Source: Prorocentrum cordatum
Lineage: Eukaryota > Sar > Dinophyceae > Prorocentrales > Prorocentraceae
Length of the DNA: 64,000 nucleotides
NCBI GenBank assembly: GCA_963575745.1
Contig: CAUYUJ010004313.1
Coordinates: 288,795 to 352,794, forward strand
Direction: 5' to 3'
The notes beneath the pieces were generated by a model, which had not been told where the DNA came from, made no database searches, and saw only the letters and a program-made list of their open reading frames with translations. Position 1 is the first letter of the stretch, and each line of letters begins with the position of its first letter. Position numbers and translations under genes: made by a program. Shown one piece after another: positions 41,640-51,599 of this stretch.

Positions 41640-41916
41640 TTTTGCTGTCTGTGCGGCACTCGCCCCAAGCAGTGCTTGCACTCGGGGTTTCTGACCTCTT
41701 TTCTGGGGAGCTGGGCCCGCGGGCCGCTCTGGCCGCCGTGTGGCCGCCGTCGCCGCCTCGTGGCCGCCTGTCGTCTGGGCCTGCGGCCCGCTCTGGCCGC
41801 CATGTGGCTGCCGTCGCCGCCTCGCCGCCGCCCGCTTTGCACTGCTTTGCGCTGCTGTGCAGTGCTTTCATCGCTTCGGCCGGGCGCGCATGTCGAAATC
41901 TCTCCAAAACCTTCAT
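41640..41916 (-). CDS. Candidate exon with duplicated segment
   Basis: Minus strand reads KVLERFRHARPAEAMKALHS then an Ala/Arg-rich stretch. GGGCCGCTCTGGCCGCC-like sequence is duplicated (about 41711-41760 and 41781-41830), producing two similar peptide blocks. GRE-1 lies on its 3' side. No family recognised; the plus strand of 41890-42058 also reads as a possible membrane segment. Confidence 0.33.
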
Positions 41917-42058
41917 CAGCGAAACGTGGACATCACCATCGTCACTGGCGCCGTCATTGGCCTTGCAATCGTCGTGGCCATCATCGTCGCCATCACCGCT
42001 ACTATCATCATCGGTTCCGCCGTTGCCGACATCACCATGACACCGCGCCCGCCCGAGT
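41890..42058 (+). CDS. Possible exon with one membrane-spanning segment
   Basis: From an ATG at 41890 the frame reads MSKSLQNLHQRNVDITIVTG then a run of Ala, Ile and Val (VIGLAIVVAIIVAITATIII) and stops at 42060. A 25-residue hydrophobic helix is plausible, but the DNA is TCATCG-rich and could encode this by chance. Confidence 0.3.
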
Positions 42059-42108
42059 AACCGACCCGCACTAAAGTGCCCGAGCGCCAGCGCGGCCTGT
42101 GAGACGCG

Positions 42109-42300
42109 ATGGGGAAGCTCCCATCTGTCAGCGGCACCGCGGCCGCGTCGGTTGTGCCGAACCAGCTGGCTGCTCTGCGCCAGAGCTTGCGCGCGCTATC
42201 GCGGCCGCAGACATGCGCCAGCCAGCGTCAAACAGTCATCGCTATCGCCGCCGCAAGGGTTTTGCAAAACAAGTTGCGGGCTGGTGGGAGGGATGATTGC
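42109..42300 (+). CDS. Possible N-terminal exon, unrecognised
   Basis: An ATG at 42109 opens MGKLPSVSGTAAASVVPNQL followed by AALRQSLRALSR, and a helical Ala/Arg stretch to about 42290. Coding-like composition is moderate. No partner exon found downstream, where a minisatellite begins. Confidence 0.28.
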
Positions 42301-42339
42301 GCGAGAAATAGAGTTGACAACTCCAATTTTTTTGAAATT

Positions 42340-42625
42340 GATTGTACTGCCTTAAATGCACCACTTAAGTTGCACCACCCAAGCTGCGCACCACATAAAT
42401 CTAACCACATGGCTTACACCGCTCTGATCGACCACAAGCACTGCACCACATAGCTCACACCGCAGAAACTGCACATCATAGATGGCACCGTGCAGTTTGC
42501 ACCACCGAGACCGCGCCACACAGATCGCACGACACACGCTGCACCACATGGATGGCACAACGTGGACTGCACCACGCCGACTGCAGCGCACAGGCTGCAC
42601 CACGCAGCTTGCACCACGCAGCATG
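42340..42625. repeat. TGCACCAC minisatellite, about 19-bp unit
   Basis: Degenerate units like GCTTGCACCACGCA and GGATGGCACCACA repeat about 14 times. Frames are rich in His and Thr; not evidence of protein. Confidence 0.8.
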
Positions 42626-42844
42626 CCGGATCCTGCTGCTCCGGGCCCACGCTGGCTCCCATTGTGCTCCTCGCTTCCTTTATGCCTCCCTGGATCGGGC
42701 GGGTGCCGCCGGCCGACCCCCCTCCCCCCCCGGGACTCCTCGGGGTCTGCCGACCAGGCCACCCGAAACCTGGCGGCCCGCGGCCCACGGCCGCGCGCGC
42801 TCGTCTCGGGGGCTCTGGGCCGGCGTCCTCGAAACATCAGGGCG

Positions 42845-42995
42845 AGGCAAGACGAGGCCAGGACGAGGGTGAGTCCGGGTGGGGCCATATCGAGAACCCC
42901 CGAGGTCCAGCGGCTCTGGAGGATGTCTCGGGCGCTGCGGCCTTCTCAAAGCGTTCCTGAGCGCTCTGGGACGGACTTCTCTTCGTCCTAGCCCC
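42845..42995. repeat. GRE-13 dispersed repeat, copy 2
   Basis: GACGAGGCCAGGACGA, ATATCGAGAACCCCCGAGGT, CGGCTCTGGAGGATG and GCGGCCTTCTCAAAGCG match 18150-18320. Confidence 0.65.
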
Positions 42996-43229
42996 GCTCG
43001 ACGAAGTGAGGCAACCCCATACAGTTAGGGCATTGGATAGGGGACCCTTGGGGAATCCAGAGTCTGGAAGCCGGTGGAACACCAATTACGGCTTGGCCAT
43101 GAGCATCACTCGCCGCCCTCATCATATACGGAGCCTTCCAGGGTCTGAAGCCTCTGGGGCGGACGTCATTATCGTATGTGGGCCCTGCCCCTGTAAATCC
43201 GATTGAACAAACGCGGACTGGGCGAAGGG

Positions 43230-43400
43230 GAAGAAAATGGGGACCATGATCTCGTCTTGTCTCGATCTCGGTCGCCGTCGGCCTTAGTCAGCATTACTTC
43301 GTGGATCGTCCTCGCGAATCGGCGAAGGCCTGCAAGGACCACGACCAAGGTCGGCATCGAGAACATCCCGCGCCATCTTGGGCCATGCTCCCCGCTCTTC
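43230..43400 (-). CDS. Candidate exon, unrecognised
   Basis: Minus strand reads RWRGMFSMPTLVVVLAGLRR followed by FARTIHEVMLTKADGDRD. This is one of the more protein-like stretches of the region. Sequence at 43000-43230 shows no recognised gene. Confidence 0.38.
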
Positions 43401-43684
43401 TTCTTTCGACAGGGGGTCAGAATCCGACGGACGCCTGCAGCCGAGCCTCCAGGAGGGGGGGGGGGAGGGGGGCCATGCCCCAGCGCCGACAGGACCCGCT
43501 CCTGGGTCCGGTTGCCGCCGCCAAACAGGCCGCGAGGCGGGCCCCCCAGCCGGGGGTCAAGAGAGCTCCGGAGCCCGCGCACCGAAAGGGCCTCTGGGGC
43601 TCGCGGCGCGAGGCTCGGAGATCCCACCACGGAGCCTGCGAGAGAAGTGTGCACTGGGCCTCCGCGGGCCTGCGGGAGGAGGCG

Positions 43685-43828
43685 GGCGAATGGAGGGAGG
43701 GAGGGAGGGAGGGAGGGAGGAGGGAGAAGAATGGAGGGAGGGATGAAGGGAGGGAGGGAGGGAGGGAGGGAGGAAGAAATAGGAAGAACGGAGGGAGCGA
43801 GGGAGCGAGGGAGGGAGGAACGGGGAAG
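43685..43828. repeat. (GGGA)n tetranucleotide tract
   Basis: GGGAGGGAGGGA runs with GAAGAA and GATG interruptions. The region to 44100 has no recognised gene. Confidence 0.92.
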
Positions 43829-44151
43829 GTCCGCCCGTGCAGAGGCTGGCTAGAGGGGAGCCGGCGCGCGGGCCCCCCACATAGGCTCAGCACCGACCGT
43901 CGGCCCCCCTCGGGAGCGGCATCGCTGCCGGGCTGCTTGGTTTGGGCTCCGAGCGCGACGGGGAGGGGGCCCGGGGCTCGCCGAGGCCAGGGAAAGGACG
44001 GGCGGCGGGGCGGTGCGGAGCTTAGCGGGGGAGGGGCCAGGAGTCGCTCGACGATGCCGTGGCGCTTCGGGGACGGCCAGAACGCCCTTTGGCAAAACGT
44101 GGTTTGGTGAAAACGACCTCGGGCCCAATCCTGGCGGGCGCAAGCCTGGAA

Positions 44152-44236
44152 AATGACGGCCGCGGCGGCCTCTCGAGAACCGAAAACGGACAATTCACTA
44201 ATCGACGTGTCAGGGTGGGGATTCTGTCAACCCCCG
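44152..44236. repeat. GRE-6 dispersed repeat, copy 2
   Basis: ATGACGGCCGCGGCGGCCTC, CCGAAAACGGACAATTC and AATCGACGTGTCAGGG match copy 1. Confidence 0.7.
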
Positions 44237-44299
44237 AGCGCTTCTGCTGGAAAGGGGGGCGGCGCCACGCCCAAACCCGCCGCCCTCTCGGGCGAAGAG

Positions 44300-44386
44300 A
44301 AGCGTCGCCAGCTGTCCGAGGCGTGACCTCGAGGTGGCCACACCTTCGCTATCCGAGGCGTGGCCTCGAGAGGTGGCCACAGCTAC
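44300..44386. repeat. 43-bp duplication CCGAGGCGTGRCCTCGAG
   Basis: Two copies (44316 and 44359), each followed by GGTGGCCACA. CTCGAG and TGGCCA make each copy self-complementary. Confidence 0.8.
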
Positions 44387-44436
44387 GTCGTACTGGGCAC
44401 TGCCGCGCTCTCACCCCCAGAATCGGCTATGCGCAA

Positions 44437-44602
44437 GAGTGACCCTGGGCAAGAGTGACCTTTGGTGCGCGGCATCAGGGGGGCGCGGGGGAGCCAAACC
44501 CCAAGCGCGCAAGCCGCTTATATCGCAGCGCGTTCGGCGACTGGGGGACCCATTCGGGCCCGCGCCAAAGGTCACCCCGGCGAAAGGTCACTCGTACGTC
44601 TA
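44437..44602. mobile_element. GRE-12 inverted-repeat element
   Basis: AAGAGTGACCCTGGGCAAGA and GTGACCTTTGG at the left, and CCAAAGGTCACC and GCGAAAGGTCACTC at the right, are inverted. Each terminus carries two GTGACC boxes. A half copy is at 36730. Confidence 0.72.
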
Positions 44603-44604
44603 GC

Positions 44605-44765
44605 CGACAGCAGCGCGCCGCACTCCCCCGCCGGGGCCCGCCAGGGCCGGGAGCAGGGCGACGTGGAGGAGTGCGGAGGCGGCGGAGGGCGGCAGGAGCG
44701 CGAGGGGAGGAGGGCCAGGGGGAGGAGCCCAGGGCCTTTCCCAAGCCGTCTTTTCATCCCGCCAC

Positions 44766-44797
<32 letters not shown>

Positions 44798-44900
44798 CCG
44801 TCGCCGTCGCCGTCGTCGTCGCTGTCGTCGCCGTCGTCGTCGTCGTCGTCGACGCCGTCGTCGTCGTCGCCGTCGTCGCCGTCGTCGTCGCCGCCGTCAA
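44605..44900. repeat. G/C-rich exon-like stretch and (GTC/GCC)n
   Basis: 44620-44750 may be a minus-strand exon (LGKALGSSPWPSSPRAPAAL), but two frames are equally open. 44762-44900 is a GCC/GTC triplet tract. Confidence 0.55.
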
Positions 44901-44943
44901 CGGCCGCGTCGCCGTCCTGGGGAAAAGCACAGCAACGGCATGA

Positions 44944-45010
44944 CCTCCTGGAGGTGCGCGCGGACTTTTCGGGGCGGCACATGGGCGTCGCCCCAGAGGC
45001 GCCGCCAGCA
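44944..45010 (-). repeat. GRE-1 half copy
   Basis: CTCCTGGAGGTGCGCGCGGA and the following CTTTTCGGGGCGGC match a GRE-1 end; the other end is not seen. It lies in the possible intron following the exon at 45140-45482. Confidence 0.5.
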
Positions 45011-45139
45011 GGGAGGCCCAACGCCGACTCTAACAAAAAAAACCGGCGCGATCATCCTTTGGGCCCCTCTGAATTCACGCGACCTTGAGATCCGACGTCA
45101 CAACAAAACTCCAACTTCGCGGAAAATCGCAACTGGCGC

Positions 45140-46173
45140 CCTGGACCCCATTTTCCTGCGCCCTTTTGTCCGGCAGGTCCGATCTAGTGATGATCCCAGG
45201 GGCCCGGACCACGGCGCAGAAGCGCCCGGTGTGGAACACGCGCGACGCCAGGATCGGATCGCAGGGGAGGTCGCCGTCGTCGAGGCGGCCCGCGCTTGCC
45301 CCCCCCCACCCCCCCACCCAGCCGCGGAACGGCGACTCCCACACCTGCGACTCGGGGCGCCAGCGCCCCCCCGCCCGCCGGGCGGGGGGCGGCAGCGCGA
45401 GGCCGCTGGCGGTGGTGTTGCCCCAGGAGAGCAGGCGCTCCGCCAGCCGCTCGCAGAGCCTCGGGGACAGCGCCCCCCGGACCTGAGCACACTGTTGAAC
45501 TGGTCCCGGTCCCCACTGGCGTGGCCTGGGCACCCCTGCCCGATGTACCCTCCCAGGTGGGGATCACTGGGCTGCTCCCTCCGCGTTTCGAGGGGCCTAT
45601 CCCAAACTGGGCTGGTGGGACGGTGGGGCGGAGATGCCATGGCCAGGTGGGGATGGGGACAGGTTAAACGACCTGCCGTCGCTCGGACATCCAAATTCCC
45701 CCTGCGCTGTGTGGTTCCGTGCGCGCTGCTCTCTTGTCATTCTCAAGTGGAACCAAGATGCTCCAAGATGGTCCACACTTCCAGGTGCTGACCTCACACG
45801 CCACGGGGAAACCAATGGGTAACCAATACCGCCACTCCCCAGACCTCTCCCGGGGCGCGCTCTGACCAGGACCTCCAGGCGCATCCGGCGGTGGCGACGA
45901 GGGCCTCCCAGAGGGCCCAGGGGGCGAAGACGAGGCAGGGGCAGCGGTAGGGGACCTCCTCCTCCCCCTCTGACGTCCGAGCGATGCCAAGTCCGTCCGC
46001 GTCGGACCACCAGCGCGCCCAGCGAGGCCCAGGCCCCCGGCGCCTCCAGCCGCCCCGCGGAGGCCCCCGCGCCCGAGGCTCGCTGCGACTCGCGGCGCCG
46101 CGCGCCCGCCCGAGCCGCCAGGAGCCAGCGCCAGTCCTCCAGCACGGTGGGCCCAGCGCCACCGGCCAGGGCC
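45140..46173 (-). CDS. Two-exon gene separated by nested GRE elements
   Basis: Exon one (46173 to about 46010) follows a CTCTCCAG acceptor and reads ALAGGAGPTVLEDWRWLLAA then an Arg/Ala-rich stretch. Exon two (45482 to about 45140) follows GTGTGCTCAG and reads LSPRLCERLAERLLSWGNTT, later QVWESPFRGWVGGWG, GRLDDGDLPCDPILASRVFH and CAVVRAPGIITRSDLP. The intervening 500 bp hold GRE-2, a nested GRE-3 and GRE-15; upstream is a long (TCC)n tract that would be the preceding intron. Exon two is one of the most convincing coding stretches here. No family recognised. Donor sites and phase between the exons are not fixed. Confidence 0.5.
45515..45605. repeat. GRE-15 dispersed repeat, copy 2
   Basis: Matches 8069-8160 (GGCGTGGCCTGGGCACCCCT, CCCAGGTGGGGATCACTGGG). 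It lies within the intron of the 45.1-46.2 kb gene. Confidence 0.5.
45673..45990 (-). mobile_element. GRE-2 element, copy 3, with nested GRE-3
   Basis: Ends GCCGTCGCTCGGACATCC and GACGTCCGAGCGATGCCAAG. It is about 190 bp longer than the other copies because GRE-3 has inserted at about 45815-45962. Confidence 0.75.
45815..45962. mobile_element. GRE-3 element, copy 2 (nested)
   Basis: GGGTAACCAATACCGC and GCGGTAGGGGACC form its ends. The core CCTCTCCCGGGGCGCGCTCT, GACCAGGACCTCCAGGCGCA and GCGGTGGCGACGAGGG is family-typical. Confidence 0.72.
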
Positions 46174-46179
46174 CTGGAG

Positions 46180-46785
46180 AGCCCCCTCCTCCTCCTCCTC
46201 CTCCTCCTCCTCCTCCTCCTCCTCCTCCTCCTCCTCCTCCTCCTCCTCCTCCTCCTCCTCCTCCTCCCTCCCCCTCCCCCTCCTCCTCCTCCTCCCTCCT
46301 CCTCCTCCTCCTCCTTCCTCCACCTCCTCCTCCTCCTCTCCTCCTCCTCCTCCTCCTCCTCCTCCTCCTCCCTCTCCTCCTCCTCCTCCTCCTCCTCCTC
46401 CCTCCTCCTCCTCCTCCTCCTCTCCTCCTCCTCCTCCTCCTCCTCCTCCTCCTCCTCCCTCCTCCTCCCCTCCCCCTCCTCCTCCTCCTCCTCATCCTCT
46501 CCTCCTCCTCCCTCCTCTTTCACTTCTTCCTCCTCCCCTCCTCCTCCTCCCTTCTCCTCCGCCTCCTTCCTCCCTCCTCCTCCTCCTCCTCCCTCCTCCT
46601 CCTCTCCTCCTCCCCTCCTCCTCCTCCTCCTCCCCCTCCTCCCTCCTCCCTCCTCCCTCCTCCCTCCTCCTCCTCCTCCTCCTCCTCCTCCTCCCTCCCT
46701 CCTCCTCCTCCTCCTCCTCCTCCTCCTCCTCCTCCCGTTCCACTTCTTCATCATCCTCCTCCTCCTCCTTCTCCTCCTCCTCTGT
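46180..46785. repeat. Long (TCC)n tract, about 600 bp
   Basis: TCC triplets with CTC and CCC interruptions, about the longest pyrimidine tract in the window. It directly abuts the acceptor of the 46173 exon, so it is probably intronic. On the sense (minus) strand it is GGA. Confidence 0.95.
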
Positions 46786-47212
46786 TCTGAACTGCGGTCG
46801 GGGAGCCTACAGATGTGTTGTGCAGGTACATGCAGGGAGGAGGAATGGGCAAGGGCAGGGCAGAGAAGGCGCTGCAGGCATGGGCGAGAGCTGTCGGGTC
46901 CCGCGGGGGGATCCCGTTCGAGCGGAACCCACCAACCGCCGACACGCATTCAGACACTCACACACACAGACACACACACACACAGAGAGACACTCACACA
47001 CACACACACTCACACACACAGACATACACACTCCCATGCCCAGCGGAGCCTCTCTTTCTTCCCAACCCTCCTCCATTGGGTTCTCGTTTGCAGGAGAAGC
47101 ACTGCGGTCGCACACCTCCTCCTCACGCCTCCCTCTGCCTCTCGTCCCTCCTGCTCTGCTCTCTCGCCTCGTACCCCCTGCCTCGCGGAGGCGCCTCTCT
47201 TCTTTTTTGTTA
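46786..47212. repeat. Unassigned DNA with (CA)n tract
   Basis: 46955-47030 is (CA)n with GAGA interruption. Other parts show no recognised gene. Confidence 0.75.
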
Positions 47213-47445
47213 CTGCGGTCGGGAACTTTTGCTTAGCGTGCCGCGGAGGCTGGGGCCCCGGCCACACGCTGTGCCCTGCGAGCGGAGAGAGGGTCGTTTC
47301 GCTCCGCGGGATGGGAGGCTGGGAACAGCTCAGGATGTTGACTCTTGGGAATGGGGACGTGGAAAGCGTGTCGCGCCGAGGCGTAATAAACCAGAACCAG
47401 CGGCGCGACACGCTAAGCCGAAGATCCCGACCGTATTCGCGATGA
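47213..47445. mobile_element. GRE-14 inverted-repeat element, copy 1
   Basis: CGGTCGGGAACTTTTGCTTA with GCGTGCCGCGG at the left and GCGACACGCTAAGCCGAAGA with TCCCGACCG at the right. The interior CACGCTGTGCCCTGCGAGCG and GAAAGCGTGTCGCGCCGAGG match 50108-50330. Confidence 0.76.
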
Positions 47446-47591
47446 CGCCCGCTACTGTCCCCGCCAGCCCGCACATCTCCCTCGCTGTGGTCACGTCCGA
47501 TTCGCGCCGGCGTCGCCTGGGAACTATGTGACCATGCCTAGAAGCATTCCCAGAGGGCGCTGGCGCGAAAGTTCAGGTCACCGGCCCCTGG

Positions 47592-47957
47592 GGAGACCAA
47601 AAGGTACGGATACCGCTACCCGCCAGACCTCTCCCTTGGCGCGCTCTGACCAGGATTCCGAGGCGCATCCAGCGGTGGCCACGAGGGTCTTCCAGAAGAC
47701 CCAAAAAGAGGGAAAACGACAAAGGGTGAAGTACAGTGCGGGCGCGGTCGCAAGAAACCCTCGCAAGAAACCCAACCCTGAAAACCCGCGCGCGAGGTGC
47801 AACTGAAGGGAAACCTCGAGCACCATGAACGCAGCAGCTGCTCTGACGGCCGCGGGAAATCACCGCGCAGCGCGCGGAGCGGAGAAACCAAGGGCCCCTG
47901 ACGAGAAGCAAATGGTTCCTTGGTGCGCGCCCCCGCTGTATGGGTACCTTTTCCTTC
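47592..47957. mobile_element. GRE-3 element, copy 3
   Basis: AAAAGGTACGGATACCGCTA at the left and TGTATGGGTACCTTTTCC at the right. The core CCTCTCCCTTGGCGCGCTCT and GACCAGGATTCCGAGGCGCA is conserved. The extra middle part (47760-47930) has no homologue in other copies. Confidence 0.76.
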
Positions 47958-47959
47958 TC

Positions 47960-48095
47960 TGAGCCCTGCCCCTGGCCACGCCCGTGATCGCCCAGGGCTG
48001 CAAGAGGGGTCGCCTGCTGCCAGCGCCGCCGGCCCAAGCCTCCAGCTCGGACGCCGACCCCGCCATGCTCACCTTTCGGAGGGCACACAAAGAGC
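47960..48095 (-). CDS. Candidate exon beside GRE-3
   Basis: Minus strand reads CALRKVSMAGSASELEAWAG followed by GAGSRRPLLQPWAITGVARG, then runs into the GRE-3 terminus at 47957. Composition is protein-like; family unknown. Confidence 0.42.
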
Positions 48096-48099
48096 AGCA

Positions 48100-49160
48100 C
48101 AGCCACAGGCACGATCTCGCTTTGAGAAGCCTCGGGGCGATCTCCAGATTCGTCTACGTTTGCGGGCCCCACGGTGCCCCAGCGTTTCGGTGGTTCCCTG
48201 AGAGAGCATCAGCGGTCGAGAAGTTTCAGTGGGGCACCTCCTGGCTGGCCAGTTCCACCTCTGGTGTGCCTACAGTGCCAGTGTCGCACCCGTCCGACGA
48301 CCCCACCAGCGCGCGGAAGAAGTATAATTGCGTAACTACAAAGCAATCGGGACCGAACCCACCGCGTCCCCCGAGGGTGGTCGGAGTTGGCTGCATTACG
48401 TGTTGTGGTGCTGCTGCCATGCGATGCGTTTGGTCGATCCATAATGTTACACTGACTGACGTCGCGCAGCGATAAAGCAAATCTTGTGTTTTGCTGCGCG
48501 TCTGGCATTTGTGTACCACTATTATCGCGCCATGCGCATACTTGTGGTGAAGTCGGTCTTGCGGAATGTCTGCAGCGCCGCGCGTGGCTCGCCCAATATA
48601 TCGGGGCTGACGGCGAAGGCACTTCTCATGCGAGGCTCAAGAGAGTGCGCGTTGCAAGTTGTGGATGAATTACATTAGCGGCCGTCCAAACGACGAACTC
48701 GCTTTTGAAAGGGCGCAATTATACGCATTCGCGTAAACTTTTACGACGAGCCCAACACATATTCACATAGACTTACTCTCGCGAAGAAGCCAACCCTTCG
48801 CATACAACACACACAAGCACCTCGAGTGCGAATGCGGACTCTGCCACGACGCCCTCCAGGGGCGCGGCGGGTTCGGTCCCGATTGGCTGGCAAGCATTGA
48901 ATAATCCAATGCCAGGCTTCTGCGCAGGAAGCGGGAATGAGGAGCACGCGAAATCTGAACGAAAAACCCTTTCCTGCTTGCCTGGGAAGGGCTTTTCAGC
49001 CAGAGCTGTTTCCTGACGGTCCCCGGGGCCCGGCGAGGGCCTCCAGGCACCGAACAAAAATACCGAGCACCTCCCGTCTGGATGGATTTTCCGCGCGTGG
49101 GGGGTGGTCTGGGCATCCACCACCCTTGGAGGCCTGGAAATTGGCACCAACACCGGCCCA
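48100..49160. other. No confidently recognised gene
   Basis: A plus-strand stretch at 48290-48475 (ARKKYNCVTTKQSG; VVGVGCITCCGAAA) and a minus-strand frame at 48763-49150 are open but without motifs. Composition at 48300-48800 is less G+C-rich. Confidence 0.35.
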
Positions 49161-49165
49161 AGGGG

Positions 49166-49290
49166 TTGCCTCCACAGGGGGGAGATGATCCTGGATTTCG
49201 GTGCTGGTGGCAATATATTTCGGTCACCTTGGAAGCCTGAGTTATCACCACCACCACTGGGATCGGGATCGTCTTCCCTCGGTGGAGGCA
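49166..49290. repeat. Small inverted-repeat element
   Basis: TGCCTCCACAGGGGGGAGAT at the left and GGGATCGTCTTCCCTCGGTG with GAGGC at the right are inverted with a few mismatches; no second copy seen. Confidence 0.5.
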
Positions 49291-49319
49291 CACCGCCGAT
49301 CCTGGTGCTAGAGTGTCAA

Positions 49320-49850
49320 CCTCTAGGCCTGCGACACCCGTCGCACCAGCGCGTCCAGGTCCCCCGCGTCCAGCCACAGCCGCTCCAGCAGCGCAGCCCG
49401 CACCTTCGGGGGCAGGGCTCTGGGGTGTGCTTTTCGTCGACCCTCACTCTCCTCCTCCTCCTCCTCCTCCTCCTCCTCCTCCTCCTCCTCCTCCTCCTCC
49501 TCCTCCTCCTCCTCCTCCGCCCATTTACCGCCGATAGGGGTCCGATGGCCCGCCCCGCTCAGGAACGCGGGGACTCGCCCTCGGGGGGCCTGCCGCCAAT
49601 CGATCGGCGATGCATCGCTGCCTCCAGGTCGATGCTTTTCTCCCCCGAGCCCGTCGCCTGGTGTCCTTTTTCGGGCCCAACCCTCGGGTCTCTGGCGGCC
49701 GTTCAGGACGATCCGGGAACCCCTGGGATGCCCTCGGCGAGGCGCAGCTGCTTGAGAGCATCTCGGCATCCCGAGGCTGGAACGCCGCCAAGAACAGACG
49801 GAAAAGTCCGAAAGCCTTCAACTTTCAACCTGGACACTCAGTCGGAGTCC
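49320..49850 (-). CDS. Candidate gene with helical C-terminal exon
   Basis: Minus-strand 49440-49320 reads KAHPRALPPKVRAALLERLW then LDAGDLDALVRRVSQA and a stop, a convincing amphipathic C-terminus. Upstream, beyond a (TCC)n tract, 49830-49540 reads LFRLFLAAFQPRDAEMLSSS and a basic stretch. The tract could be an intron (as in the U-box gene) or encode poly-Glu; the former is favoured by the recurrent pattern. No family recognised. Confidence 0.42.
49446..49519. repeat. (TCC)n tract between candidate exons
   Basis: About 24 perfect TCC triplets. Confidence 0.93.
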
Positions 49851-50107
49851 GATGCTCCCTCCCCTGACTAGACGAAAGAACCACACGCGCTCAAACCTAT
49901 CAGGAGGAGGAACGGGGGAATGCAAGTCAATGAAGGCGCTATAGGTCTGGGCGCCAATCGTCAGACCCCGAGGGGGTTCACGATCGAGGGAGGACCCCAT
50001 CAGCCTACACGCACACACCCACAAACACACATGGCACACATACCAATGCTCCCCCACCAATTCCACCCCGAGAAACCTGGAGCTCGAATAGCTTCGGGTG
50101 CCACGCT

Positions 50108-50330
50108 CAAGAACTTTTGTCTCGCGGGGTCCCGGCGGCGGCCCTGGCGACACGCCGTGCCCCGCGAGCGGATGGCGGGTCGCGCCGCTCCGCGGGGCGG
50201 GGCACCGGGGAAACCGTCTGGGCACTGACGCCCGGGCACCGGGTCGTGGACAGCGTGTCGCGTCGAGGCCTGGTGGGCCAAAGCCCGCGGCGCCGAACGC
50301 CAAGCCAAAGTTCCGGACCGCAGCTGCCAG
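50108..50330. mobile_element. GRE-14 element, copy 2
   Basis: AAGAACTTTTGTCTCGCGGG at the left and GCCGAACGCCAAGCCAAAGT with TCCGGACCG at the right. Interior CACGCCGTGCCCCGCGAGCG and GACAGCGTGTCGCGTCGAGG as in copy 1. Confidence 0.74.
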
Positions 50331-50365
50331 CTCATGATCAATGGTGGGGCGGCCTTATAAAATGT

Positions 50366-50368
50366 GTA

Positions 50369-50409
<41 letters not shown>

Positions 50410-50542
50410 CTATGTATCGACCTATATATATATATATCTGTTAACATATATATATATGTATATATATACACACATACATACATACATACATACATACATA
50501 CATACATACATACATACATACATACATACATACATACATACA

Positions 50543-50576
<34 letters not shown>

Positions 50577-50600
50577 CATATGTTTGTACCTATTTACATG
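50366..50600. repeat. (TA)n and (CATA)n microsatellites
   Basis: TATATA runs with CGATCTATGTATCGACC interruption (50370-50470), then a near-perfect (CATA)n block at 50470-50572. Strongly A+T-rich against the background. Confidence 0.97.
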
Positions 50601-50632
50601 TATATAAACAAAAATCGGCAGAAACAGGGTTC

Positions 50633-50770
50633 CTCGCAGGTCCGCGCGGATTCCGCGGATCGGCGCTGGGCCCGCCTCCCTGGCGCGCGGGGGCCGCGCC
50701 CAGGGCGGAGCTGGATGCGCCGCCAGAAGGGGGTTCCCGCACGGTTCCAAGCAGTCCGCTTGGAGCGCTG
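50633..50770 (-). mobile_element. GRE-1 element, copy 7
   Basis: CTCGCAGGTCCGCGCGGATT with CGCGGATCGGCGCTGGGC and CCTGGCGCGCGG. The right end (GGTTCCCGCACGGTTCC) is more diverged. Confidence 0.68.
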
Positions 50771-50798
50771 AACGTTCACGATTGTGCATCTACGCAAC

Positions 50799-50930
50799 TG
50801 GCCATCTCTCGCACGTCCATTCCCTGCTTGTTTTTCGGTTTCGTTCGTTTTTTTTTTTCGCAAAATGGTCAAGGATGTGCCTCGATGGTCCTCGCCGAAG
50901 GAAAAATGCACACGTCCGAGCGATGCCAAG
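50799..50930 (-). mobile_element. GRE-2 element, copy 4
   Basis: CTGGCCATCTCTCGCACGTC at the left and ACACGTCCGAGCGATGCCAA at the right; CTCGATGGTCCTCGCCGAAG inside, nearly identical to copy 1. Confidence 0.78.
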
Positions 50931-51064
50931 GCAATTTGTTCTTCTCCATCGACACATGGACACACTGACCCGGGTCAATGCAAACCTGGACCAGTGCAAC
51001 CCTTGCAGGATCCAGCGCGTTTTCTGAACTCCGTTTGCATCGATCCCCGTCTCTCCAGCCCCGA

Positions 51065-51295
51065 TCGATAGACCCTCGAGCCTGCGCCGCCGGCACGCCC
51101 TCCTGGCGCGCGGCGCCCTCCAGCAGCGACGGCCACGGCGGAGAGCCCGCCGCCGCGCGCCACCCCCGCAACGCCGCGGCGCAGAACCCGCCCCAGTGGC
51201 GCGCGCCGAAACACACCGACAGTGCCAGCATCCGCCACGGCGGCTCCTCGGAGGACGAAATACCGACCGAGATCTCCGACCCTTGAGACCGTGGC
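51065..51295 (-). CDS. Exon upstream of GRE-2/GRE-1 pair
   Basis: Minus strand reads GSEISVGISSSEEPPWRMLA followed by LSVCFGARHWGGFCAAALRG and WRAAAGSPPWPSLLEGAARQ. It is a convincing coding stretch of about 75 residues, hydrophobic and Trp-rich in the middle. GRE-2 and GRE-1 lie on its 3' side, as expected for its intron. No family recognised; the 3' partner exon is not identified. Confidence 0.48.
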
Positions 51296-51599
51296 GTTGC
51301 TATGTTTTCACGACAAATTGTTTCGTGTAGTTTTGGGCCCCTGAAACCTCACATATCGATCCGGCTCGAAAAACGAAGCAGACTGATTGGGTCCGGGACC
51401 CTGATTGAGCGATGATGCATGTTTCCTGCAACGTCAGATCTGCAAGACTGGGAAATGTTTCGGGTGAGGCACAAGCAACCCCCCCAAGCAAGTCCCCGCT
51501 GTCATCAGCCGGGTTCCCACTCGATCCAGCTGGCTCCAACGGCCCCGCCGAATAGCCCCGGGCAGTCTCAACATCTGGCGCCCAACAGCGCCCCTGGTC

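Noticed and set aside
45597-46949. 450-codon Glu/Arg/Gly-rich frame
   Set aside because: Translation of the long TCC/GGA tract.
51575-51592. TGGCGCCCAACAGCGCCC as a Lys-tRNA primer-binding site
   Set aside because: It lies on the plus strand whereas the adjacent coding relics are on the minus strand, and no terminal repeat precedes it.
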